Below are positions 1 through 10,891 of a DNA stretch of 64,000 nucleotides, in pieces. The notes below the pieces were generated by a model. The model saw only the letters and a program-made list of their open reading frames with translations. It was not told the DNA's origin and did no database searches. How positions within the stretch are numbered: the stretch's first letter is position 1; every line of letters starts with the position of its first letter. The translations under genes were made by a program, and so were the position numbers. The stretch is from Pezicula radicicola. Its lineage: Eukaryota > Ascomycota > Leotiomycetes > Helotiales > Dermateaceae. The stretch covers positions 549,956 to 613,955 of the forward strand of contig PDUO01000011.1 in assembly GCA_003008705.1 (NCBI GenBank). Direction: 5' to 3'.

Positions 1-1292
1 AAGTGGATGATAAAATGGATATATATCAATCCTTTAAAAAGTATAATTCTAGTATATAATTAATGGACATTTTAAACTCCTCTTCAGCTGTCAATAGAAT
101 AAAGTTCCTGTGATCTAAGTGAAATTAAAATCAAATTCCTATGTAACTACCTACACTACAGTACCTTAAGCTCCCCCAAAAGTCATGTTCATTTTTATAC
201 ATTGAATGGTTACAGGTACCGACACATAGCAAAGATACTATACTCTATATATAAGCAGAGTAGAGAGTTCCGAAATGAGATTTCCGTAGTCCTCAAACTA
301 GCAAAACCGTTATAGTCAATAAATCATGCCCTGCACACCTCACCATTATTCATTCTATACAAAACCGTCCAAAAAAGAACAGAAACAAGAAAAAGACTCT
401 CCACGGAGGTATCTATCCACGACAGACAACTACCCTCACCCCCTACTCCTACCATTCCATACAATTCTATAGCATTCTGTAGTTAAATTTTAAACAATGA
501 TATCCTCTAAGAATTATATAATATGTGTTTTTATTAAGATTTGGTTATTGTGTGGGTTTGGAGTTGAGTAGGGTAGTTTAAGTTGAAGAGGGTGGGGATG
601 GTGGGGGAGAAGTTGTGAAGAGGTGTTTGTGAGTTGAAGGTTTGTGAGTGAAGAGTGGGAGCTTACTTGGGTTATGGATGGGTTGGTAGGGGTATGATGT
701 TAGGACTTTGATGGCTATTGTTGTGGGTTGTGGGTCTTATGGGAGGGTGGTGTTGGTTTTAGTCTTGGTTATTGACTAGGGACTAAGGAGATGAAGGTGG
801 AGGTTAGTATTTAGATAGGTTCTTAGATTGTGAAGTTATAGGTTTACTTAGGAAGATGAACATGGGAAGGGGAGTTTACTTTGAGAGAGGATAAATATTT
901 ATGGAGATGAGAGGTTTTTTTGTAAAAAAAAAAACAGAAATCTAGATAGGATGGGATTGTATGAAGGTTAATTTTTCTTTTTACAGCTAAAGATACAGTA
1001 AGTAAGTACTGTTGAAACCCCTGTAGGGAGTTATATATATATATATATATATACTAAGTCTGATGTGATATGTACGTTGATAATAATATTTACAAGAAGA
1101 GGAAAGGAAAGAAGAGGAAAGGAAAGAAAAGGAAAGGAAAGGAAAGAAAGAAAAAAGCCTCTAGGACTACAGTATCCCATATATACTCTGTTCATCAATC
1201 AGTAAAAACAAGAAGAGAAAAGAAAAGAAAAAAGAAGAAAAAGATCCTCAAAAAGAAAACCAAACCAATGTTAACCTGTACCACAACCCGTA
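1..1292. other. Intergenic, AT-rich, low complexity
   Basis: No gene is recognised here. Positions about 530-900 are strongly G/T-rich and C-poor on the plus strand. A (AT)n run lies at about 1032-1052. Purine-only GGAAA/GAAAA tracts occupy about 1094-1155 and 1208-1260; the short plus-strand reading frame through them is lysine and arginine only and is taken as repeat. The segment forms the 3' flank of the amylase gene. Confidence 0.7.
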
Positions 1293-4106
1293 TCAACTCT
1301 GCCAACTATTACTAACACTCGTACTCGCCGTACAACCACTCGGAACAGTAAAACTATGATTAGGATCCGCCTCCCAAGTAACACTCCCATCACTCCCCAC
1401 GTTAATATACTTATAAGCAATAACCTCCCCCGGTGTAAACCCACTAACAGTAACAGTCCAAAGTGGATTACTAGCCGTATAACTTGATGCGGACAGAGAA
1501 ATCGCGCTTGAAGTTGACCAATCTCCTAATGTTGAGACGTTTCCTGTGAGTTTTATTGTTTGCCCGTAGGTTGTTGTTGCTAGTTCGTTGAAGGTTATTG
1601 ATACTGAGGTGGGGGTTGTTGTGCAGGTTGATGTTGTTGTTGTTGTTGTGGTTTTGGATGTACTAGTTGTACTGGTTGTAGTTTTTGTAGATGTAGATGT
1701 TGTAGATGTCGAGCCTGATAGTTGATGAATATCAGTTTTTGGCGTTCATAACACCATACCACACCAAAACCATACTTCCCTCCATACAAGCCAAAAAAAA
1801 GATTAAAGGGATCTCTAACCTGTAATCCCACTACAAACACCAGTACCAACCAACTGGGCCTCCGGATAAAATACCCTCGGCAACCCACCAGCCATAGCAA
1901 CGGCAAGATTCCCACTTGAATCAGTAGTATAAGCCGTACAACCCATAACCTCAACCAAGGCCTGACTAGCTGTAAATCCCGTCTCACTACTCGTCAAAGT
2001 AAGTGTATAAGAACTACCACTAGCCCCCAAATTCGAAAAAACGGAGATGATTTGATACCCGGTACTTCCTTTTCGCATTGCTATTGTTGTTGTGTCCGAG
2101 TAGATTGGATAGGCTTTGTAGGTTAGGTAAGTGGAATCTTTGTAAATTGCTTGGGTTCGGATTTGGTTTAGTGCAGCGATCCAGCTGTAGAGGGTTGAGG
2201 TTGTGGAGTAGGAGGATAACCAGAGGGCTTCGCGGTCGTAGGGGACGCTTCCTCCGGTGTAGTGTTGTTCTTGTCCGTAGTATGCTTTAGGAATGGTGTT
2301 AGTTGTGTGGTTGAAGTTTGAGGTTGGGGATTGTGCTGATGTGTTTGTGAATCGCTTAATTGCTATGGGTGAGTAGGTATTTAAGCTGGGAGTTGCTCAG
2401 ATTAAGTTACTCAGATCAAGTGCGCTGCTTAACTAAGTAACTCAACTCAACCAAGCCCCTCAAAACAAGCGAGCTCCCCAAACCCACAAATCCAAAAACA
2501 AATCCAAAAGTCAAGCAATTAACAAGCACATCGACACAAAAAGAGTAAATAAACAACTCACTAATAGGAATTCCATCCTGAAGAATCGTAAAAGCTATTG
2601 CATTCTTCGCGAGTGAGATATCAGAAGTGATAGAAGCGAAGCGAGGATTATCATGATTCTCTAGAAAGGATCCGAGGAGTGTTGTATCTGAACAATCGGA
2701 TTTTATCGTGTTGACTCCATTTACTAGGTTACTGATACTTCCACTTGTTGACTCGAAGGCCTGGGTTATCCAGTAGTAACTATGTTTGTTTGTTAGATAT
2801 GTTGGGGCAAGAAGGGTGGGGTTTGGAGGGAGGGAGGGGGATATGTACGTTGGATAGTTTAGAACACCGCTCATATACTTTTGATACGGGCAAACGTATG
2901 CAGGGTCGCCATTAAACACCTATTACGTTGTTGGGGTTAATAATACTTCTTTGAGGTGGATTAAGAGTGTAAGAAATGATTCATAGGCGTTGTCACAAGT
3001 TCCAACTTAGGAAACATGTCTTAAGCTCTTAAGCGAGCCTAAGTAACATGGTTCAGAGGATATCCTTACTTCTCCAACTATGTATACACCAGCTATAAAT
3101 ATAAAAATTAGCTACCGTTCATATTATTGCAATATGATGTGAAAGGGGGAAAACATACCAGCAGTTTCGAACGGTGGGAAGAAAGCCTGGTCAACTTGTT
3201 GCGCACTATCAACTCTCAATCCATCAATCGAGTAATTGGAAACAAGTTCTGCAATCCAGCTATTCCATTCATTAGCAACATCTGAATCTTCCGTTCGAAG
3301 ATCAGGTAGCGAGACTGTGTTATCGCCTAGATATCAAAAACTTGGTAATTGAACCCAAACTCGAGGAGCTTGAACAATTGACTTACCCTCCCAACACTGT
3401 TGGATACTTGTAGCATTATTGTAATCGATGAGGCAGAATGGGTGGAAATATGATCCCTATACCACTGTAAGTAAGAATTTGAGGGAAAAGAAAACAGAGA
3501 GGCAGCATACCGAATTAAAAGGTGTGAATATGCTATAATCAACGCATGTCCCACATCCAAGATAGGCATAATGATTTGTAACAACATCAGCCATCAAGTA
3601 CTGGGCAGCGTTAGCGAAGACCCTATCAAGCGAAGACGAAGAAGGTACTTACCATACCCCTATCATGTAATGCAGCAGAAAGAGCAACCAAATCATCAGC
3701 TGTACCGAAGTTACTGTTAAGCTCGTAGATGTTCTGCTGCCAATATCCATGATAAGCGTCTCCATCGCTAGAGTCGCCGACAAGCTGGGAAGTCACAGGC
3801 GAGATCCAGATCTATCATATTAGTAAAATTTTCCCGATGTTTCATAGATTGGATCTGTGTACATACAGCGGTGAATCCCATATTTTGAATATAGTCCAAA
3901 TGGTTAATAATTCCCTGCCATGTCCCACCGCAGTACGTTTGATCGGCCGTATCACACGAAGCAGTAGTAGAGCCATCAGTGCGAGCAAACCGATCAGTCA
4001 AGAGTTGATAAACAGACTGGGCCCGCCATTCCGCAGGTGTAAGAGCAAAGACCGAGTTGACAGAAAGGGCCAGAGCCAAAACCAAAGCAGGAATAGGGAA
4101 CTTCAT
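1293..4106 (-). CDS. Secreted alpha-amylase, GH13 with C-terminal CBM20 starch-binding domain
   Basis: Hydrolyses internal alpha-1,4 bonds of starch outside the cell. Ten exons can be joined in frame: 4106-3867, 3811-3653, 3600-3511, 3456-3387, 3326-3159, 3092-3070, 2919-2849, 2779-2562, 2284-1820 and 1714-1293, giving 641 residues. A signal peptide ([21 protein letters not shown]) is followed by the mature start [19 protein letters not shown]. Taka-amylase motifs are present: [16 protein letters not shown] (nucleophile Asp), VIGEVFNGDP (acid/base Glu) and [10 protein letters not shown] (third Asp). A Thr/Ser linker leads to the CBM20, which ends with ADPNHSF and a C-terminal Trp-containing tail. 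The GIPI/YYGQEQ junction gives a Thr between them, slightly unlike the usual Ile/Val. It shares strand with a Zn2Cys6 regulator upstream. Family assignment is near certain; individual splice sites are inferred by eye. Confidence 0.95.
3070..3092 (-). other. 23-nt micro-exon of the amylase gene
   Basis: This exon is bounded by AG on its upstream side and GTAAGG on its downstream side. It encodes the residues AGVYIVGE (first codon split) and ends exactly after the catalytic glutamate codon. Without it the reading frame and the conserved VIGEVFNGDP block are lost, so its inclusion is required. Confidence 0.85.
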
Positions 4107-5285
4107 AGTGAGTACCTAAGTCTGAGTAACGAGCAGCTTTCTCTAGGCAACGAAGCTTTATAAGTTGAAAAGTTATACAAGTAAGCTTGTATTGTGGATA
4201 GAAATATAAGGTGAACTGACCCTTTATGGCTGGCCAGAAGAACTAGCTTCCTCCTTGCGCAAAGGGAACTATATAGCTATTTCCTACTCAATTATGCTCC
4301 TTTGAAGTATTCACGAAATGCTCTCGGTGAAAATATAAATCATAGGGTACCAATTGCGCCGGTACTACGGTGCAAACAAACGCGCATAAGCAAGGTCTGC
4401 CATGGTGATTTGACAGCATGTGTGAGTGACAGACGTGTGGAATGATTCCAGGCTTAGGCTTGACAGCTAATTCTCTAAGTGTGTGTGAAGTTTATGAAGC
4501 AGACAAGGAGGCTACATTTAAGCGAGCCGAACTAAAACCTTGTCGCTTGCATCGGGGGGCCTCTCGAGGGGTAACTCTCTCCACGATGCGGGGTTCTAGG
4601 CAACGTCATGCTATACTACAGAGAGATATAAGACCGTTGTTCTGCGAGAGACAATACTGCAAAGGACCGATTGTCTCTTGCAAACATCATGAACGGATAA
4701 ATCGACAAGTGACAAATTCGTGACTTGAGTCCTATCTTTCTCAGTCCTACCCCGCACTCATAGCACATTGTTAGATGGTGATGGTTGTGAGCCGAGGACA
4801 TCTGTACATTACATATCTTGGGAAAAGGCCCGATTTTGGAAGGACTCTTTTTTCTCCGGAGTAAAAAACACAATACATACTGTATGGTCCGAGATGCTGC
4901 AGATCAAAGCCAAATGCCGGCTGTCACAGTCCGTGCTATGCTGCGTGAGATCTGGTGACTGAAGGAAGTACTACTGATTCAAGACCTTAATGCCGAAAAG
5001 TGCCATGCTTGCACATGCAAAGCCGGGCAGGCCACAAGTTTAGGGTTTGTCCACAAGAGTCCTAAGGACCTTCTTAACAAAGCGCGTCGCTTTCTTGTAT
5101 TCGTAGTGGAGAAGCCTTAATAATCCATACACATTGCAGAGCCCGGCCCTAGCAAACCTTGGTATAATGCACTTTTGATCCCAAGCCAAATATTCAAGTT
5201 GATATTCCTCGCCACCTTCCAAAACAATCACTAGCAAGTAGCCAGACGCCTGTCATAGATACACACACATAGAATACTGCCATCA
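4107..5285. other. Intergenic, amylase promoter side
   Basis: No coding region is supported between the amylase start and the 3' end of the transcription factor gene. Short overlapping frames on both strands lack family features. The amylase promoter should lie in the first several hundred bases; I cannot name a specific operator with confidence. Confidence 0.6.
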
Positions 5286-8200
5286 TCAACGCCCTGAACC
5301 TGAAGCATTCGCGCCCATGAACACACTGTTACTAAAGGACCCATCGCCTTGGGTCTCGTTACTCGACTGTGTGTTGAGATTGTTATCCTCAATGGATGTT
5401 GGATAAAATTGCAAGCTCGGGTCAAGCGCATTCCCGTTTTGGATATAGGAATCCCACGCCTCCTATGTCAGGCCATCGTTAGCACCACGAAATTAAATTG
5501 TGCGGTAAAGAGGAAAAAAACCTACCCAATTCAAGCTGGGCGGCATGTCCATCATTGACGGACCAGAATCTACATTATTGAACACTGAAAATGGTGATGC
5601 AACACCCCCCCAAGGATTTATCGAAGAGTCCATGTTGTAGTTAGGTGTGAGCCCAGTGGAACCAGTTGCCTCACCCATAGTCATGTCGAGGTTGCCATAT
5701 CTAGTTGATAGAGGTGATTGACCCATAGCATTAAACATGGCTGCCGAGTTTGGTGATAAACCCCCTGATAGCATTCCCAGTGTCATTGCTGCCGAGTGCT
5801 CAGGCTTCAAATTGTTCTCATCAAACTGTGCGAAGACTTCAGCAGTTGTAGGACCATCTGGTTTTGCCTTCTCGGGGTTATTCAATTTGTCTAGTATGAT
5901 GCCTAGGATCTTGAAAGCTTTGTATGCTTCCATAGACGTCTCCGCAGACTCCTTCCATATTTGTTGCGAGGTCTCAAGAGCGGAAAGCATATCCGCCCGC
6001 TGCCCGGGAGTCCAGAAATACATGTCGTAGGATGCTGGTCTATTAGGCAGCGACTCGGAGACAGAATCGTAATGAAGCTCAAGACAAACAATCATAGCGC
6101 CAAGGAGATAGTCGTGCTTTGTCAGAGATGAAATAAACCATTTCATTGTTCTCATACGTCCTCCAGGCTGCGACTCCCGATAAAGATTCGCTTGATGATG
6201 GAGAATCTCCAGAGCAGCTTCAACAGAAGCCCGCCGAGAATGAGCATAGCGTGAGTTCTGTCGAGCACGAGCGATGTACTTCCTATGGAGAACGCACATC
6301 GTCTTCTGCCATAAGATGTCCAAGTTGAATCGCTGCATCAGCAGTGTGGCAGGGTCATGCATACATTCATCTATCGGACGGAGACGTAGGTGAGGAGGTA
6401 GGTTGCTTTTGAGCTCCCTCAAGGTATTGTCGTGTTTGAGGATCTCATCGTAGGTCGTTCCTTTACCCGTTACTGCATTAATTTCTTCCAGTATGACACC
6501 AAATTCAAGCGTTATCGAGGCTTTGGCAATCATGTATGATATAGGAGTAGGTTCGGTATTGGGCCTCGCTGGAGGTAAAGTCTTTGACTCTGGACCAAAC
6601 TCGTCCTCAAAGATATTCCTCGGAAGCTGAGTATCGCAGTCTGTACTCCTAATCATACTAGGCAGAGCGAGCTGGAAAGAAAACATTGTATCCATTTGAC
6701 GGACGAACGACCAAACTCTGCGTCGCATCTCTGCTTGGTAAGGAGTCACACCTGTGTACTTGCTAGGGTCTCTATGGTATCCCATGCGCATTGCCAAGCG
6801 TACAATCATACCAATAATAACCCAGATGCCAACTTCTGCATCCCATTGGGCTGCGTATTCGCCTTGCAGATACAAAATCAGAGTTTCGATGGTGTATATC
6901 GTTGATTTTGTATAATCTGAGTTCACCAGACATTGAACTGTGCGCAAACGATATTCTGCAGCCAACTCAAGAGTGCGACCTAGGAAAAGAGTTAGGATAC
7001 TATATATTTATACGATAGTCGGCCTGATGAGTATATACCTTTCCATTCCAAAGGTTCATCCCCAATCTTGTGGTACGATTGCATGGCGAGGCAGAGGATC
7101 GCATACAGTAGTCCCAACCATATTATTGATGTTTTCGAAGGATCTTGCCAATGGTTGTGTAACTGCTTATGAAACGTGGGTGAGTGTAGAATGTGGACTG
7201 CCGGATCGTATGAGTTGAAATATCGAGTTACAAGCTTATCAACAGCTGATTTGGGAGGAACTTCTGATCGTAGCTCGACATCCGTTGCGTTGATATCTGA
7301 ACTGAACAAAAAAGTGGGACCACCTGCTGATATACTCGGTTTTGAGTTCTTGATCTTTTCATAATTCTTCTCCATGTCCTTCTTATGATTCACAAAATAA
7401 TTCTTGACTTCGGCGATCTGTGGCGCCGTGTAAGTACTTGTACGAGCAATGCGGCCCCGAATGCGGCATGGAGATGTGCATGAAGTTGTATTTGGGCAGT
7501 GTGCTTTGAAAGCATTTTGGACTTCCAAATGCGAATCCCGCAACAGAGCTTTGTCTGAAATATAGAGGAATGATGTATTGTGCGAGGAAGTTCAGTCGAA
7601 AGGGGGCGCGAACGTTGCTGGGCGCGTGTTCGGGGAGAGCTTTCCACCCAGATCAGAGGAGTTGCACGAACGATATGAAGCTTATCGAATGGGAGGATAT
7701 TAACTCACATCTGCTAAAACCATATGCCAATGTGTATCTCCAAAGTACATAGCTTTGCCTTTATCTGCGTCCACTTTTAGCACACCGAGTGAGTTAGCAA
7801 CACCATCAACATCACTATCAGCGTCCTCATCTTCTTCTTTTATCATATCATCATCATCACGGTCCACCTCCAGTGGCAATGAAGAGGAACCAGCACTATC
7901 AGCATTGCTCTGCGAACGAGAAATGGCTGCTTGCGCGGCAACTGGTCCGGCAGACTGCGCACCATTGGTCATTAATGACAAAACTAGGCCTTCTAAACGG
8001 TCAATACGGTTTTGCATATCATCAGGGCTGGTTGCTCCTTGACTTTGATTCTTCTTGCGTGTACCTGGTGCAGCATAGGAACAAGAAGAGGCATCACCTC
8101 TCCTAACGCAATTTTCGCATGGATGCGAACGGTTGCACTTCAGTCTGTAATATTTTCAGCTTCATTGACACCTATGAGGGGAAATACTGTTTCAGAAGCA

Positions 8201-8338
8201 CGCGGGGACTCACTTCCTGTGCCTACATGGCCCACACGATAGGGGAACTCTGTTTCTCTTCCTTACCACCCGATACTGGGCATCAGGAGACTGACCTCCC
8301 GTACTCGAGGACGTGGTTGATGGTGGAGTGGGAGTCAT
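5286..8338 (-). CDS. Zn2Cys6 fungal transcription factor with fungal-specific regulatory domain
   Basis: Nuclear DNA-binding regulator. Five exons join in frame (8338-8214, 8144-7709, 7417-7039, 6979-5526, 5462-5286) to give 856 residues. The binuclear zinc cluster spans the first intron: SCGPCRHRK then LKCNRSHPCENC and a final Cys, with spacing C-x2-C-x6-C-x5-C-x2-C-x8-C. An Asp/Glu-rich acidic stretch follows (residues about 110-150), then the middle homology region typical of Fungal_trans (PF04082), including YFNSYDPAVHILHSPTFHK and MRMGYHRDPS. I chose the start nearest the zinc cluster (MTPTPPST); an upstream in-frame ATG at 8398 would add 20 residues. The second intron is long (291 nt). 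Its target genes are unknown; proximity to amylase alone does not make it AmyR. Confidence 0.93.
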
Positions 8339-10891
8339 TTTAAAAGTTGATGAATAATGAAAAGTCCTGGTGGTGAAGACTGAAGATAAGAGCAGCAAAC
8401 GTGCTGGCCGAGGCAGCGACGGCTGTACAAGACAAGTGGGTCGATTTCGGAATGAGCGTTATCAAGTCTTTGATTCCAGTACGGGGAACAAAGCGGGCAG
8501 TCTCAGCAAGTCCAATAACCCCCAAGTCCAATCGCAGCCGTATCCCAGGGGGGAATTACTGTACGACTAGCACCTTCTCCCGGAATTGCTTAGTCTAACA
8601 GCAGGGTATTGTACACACAACAGGCCTTGTCAACCGTGCCTTGAAGGCGAAAGAGCGGAGATAGACCTGGAGATGCAGATGACAAACAGCCTTACGTCCA
8701 GTCAGCGGCAGCTTGGAGCTGGCATATAAATAAATGATCCTTCTGCTCCCAATAGCAACTTTGGCTAACTGGACTGAATCTGCTAAACTTCGACCGTGCC
8801 CCTTTCCCTTGGGTCGAGAATTTCAAGTGTCCAATTGCGATTTATCAACGTCGTTTGGCTTTATTGCCTGGGTTGATCTTAGGGGCCCGAATCTGGGAAT
8901 TCCCTTGCTTACAGCGATATGAAATGCTATTGCACCGATAGCAAACAGCCTCCTCCAACCACTGTATGTTCCGGTCGCTCGTCAGGACTCGAAAAGGGGA
9001 GGCGCATGCAAACTGGCGTAGCTCAAAAGTCTCTGGACTACGGGTTGCTGGCAGCGCGGAGCAATAATTTTTCCTCGAGTATAAAACCCCCACGAAGAAC
9101 GTAAGCCTGCGCGGTATATTAAAAACAGTCTCTCCAACGCTTCTCTAGGGGTCTGTGAGATTCTGCGCGATTTCAGGTCCGGTTCTTGTTCGTAGTATGA
9201 ATCGAAAGGCACCACAAATCTGGAAATTCGTAAGCGCATGTAGTGATACTAAATCCTGGTAGAAAAAAACTGCGCATGCAGTCAGTCTACTATTCTTCGG
9301 TTTCTTTGCTGAACTTCCAGTGCAATTCCTTACCTGATTAAGTAGATGGGCTCACTGTCTCGAAGGTCGCGAAGTGTATACGTACCGTCAAACAGATGTA
9401 AAAACGTCAAATCAGCTTGGGCATCGGCGAGAATTATGTGCGTATGCACTCTGGATAATATAAAATCTGGTTGTCCTCAGTACCAGTGCCGCTGATGACC
9501 ACTGATGAATGAAGTTGTCGTCGAAGTGATGGTGGGTAGCGGGGAGTGTAGAGGCGTGCGATGAGCAGTTGTGATTGGCCAGAATCTTAAGCTTGGGTCG
9601 AGAAAGTGAGATCACAATGGCACTTGTCAGATATTCATCGATTAATCAGCAGCGCAATCTCGATCCATTTACCTATTCCTGTCGTCGTCGCCTCTTATTT
9701 ATGTCTACTTAGGCTCTAGCCATTGAAATTGATCCCATATATCCTTGACTTGGGCGAGGACCAAGGTACAGTACAGTAGAGATCACTTAAGAATTACTAG
9801 GGGAGACTCTATTGTGGAACTGTGGGTGAACTTAATATTGATATTGGCCGTGTCGTCGTCCTTGCAATGAGTCACGACGGCGAACATGGTCTCATGCAAA
9901 GAGAGGCTCATCCACATATTTATCATTGAGCCGGAGTTAATCTGCTTAATTCCGCATGCCTCTTCAAAGCTTGCGTCTTTAAGATCTGGCACAAGGCCTT
10001 TGTGCTTACGTACCCGTTGTTGCCTTCTTGTGTCTTCGACACTCTCTCTGCCTGAGGAAATCCAAATCGGGACACTAAACAAGCGAAAATCGAGGAATAC
10101 AAAGGTACCTAGGTAGGTAAAAAGACACTATACTATAAGTGAGTTGCTTACATAGAAAGAATTACTCAATAAGGACAGTTAGTCAAATCTAGTGAGCTAC
10201 TTAAATCAAGTGAGTTACAACAATCACAAGGATACTCAAGATGGATATATCTGCCATAATGTCCATATTTCGTTATGAACGTCTCTAAAAGTACACATAC
10301 AGTCCCACCAGAATAAAGCAGGAACTCAAGCTGCGAGTTCTTGTAATAAGAAACTGTTGTATCATCGAAGGTGTCATCCCATGCGGTTCCTTAATAGTCA
10401 CATTTCGCCATCCACCTCGCTCGAAATTCGAAACGAATCCACCAGCAAGGCATGGGTAGCATAAACCTCATAAGATATGCAGACCAATACGTGCGACGTC
10501 CCAAAGGCCACTTTTCAACCTGGCAGAAGGCTAGGCTATTGTGTAACAAGGGTGTAGCAAGCACTTTCTGTGCTCATGATAAAAAGAATCAAAGACAAAG
10601 GAAATATTTGTTGCGTTGAATGTCCTCTAGCGTAGAGGATCCCCATTCCAGAAGATTCTCTTGAAAGATTCGAATTCAACAGAGGCAAGCATGAGAGCAT
10701 TCCAGCATCTCATTAGCTAGCGTGAGAGGAGGCGTGATAGTTTATGTCTAACCAAAGCCAATGAGACTGTTACTAGAAAAAATATCAAGTAAAGCTCATA
10801 GACCAAAGGCGGACTAGTCAATCAATCCAAATTCTGTCATAATAGACGTATCGAGTTGTGAAGCTGAGTGCCATAGAACTGATGTATAGCT
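8339..10891. other. Long intergenic region without a supported gene
   Basis: About 2.5 kb between the regulator start and the 3' end of the EDC4-like gene. Frames of 60-100 codons occur on both strands, including one at 9783-10082 minus, but none shows a recognisable domain. A diverged relative of the intronic inverted-repeat element (see 11201-11326) lies at about 10054-10230. Confidence 0.6.
10054..10230. repeat. Diverged copy or relative of the 11201 inverted-repeat element
   Basis: Positions 10054-10079 match 22 of 26 bases of the left arm at 11207-11232 (GAGGAAAT..AAAT.GGGACACT). About 120 bases further on there is a GTGAGCTACTTAAATCAAG block followed by TGAGTTAC, matching the element's core. 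A convincing right arm was not found, so this looks like a decayed or rearranged copy. Confidence 0.55.

Noticed and set aside
1070..1315. Lys/Arg-only plus-strand frame
   Set aside because: Produced by purine-only simple repeats.
9783..10082. 99-codon minus-strand frame
   Set aside because: Coding-like in parts, but its start lies in the diverged repeat copy at 10054-10230, and no domain or splice continuation was found.
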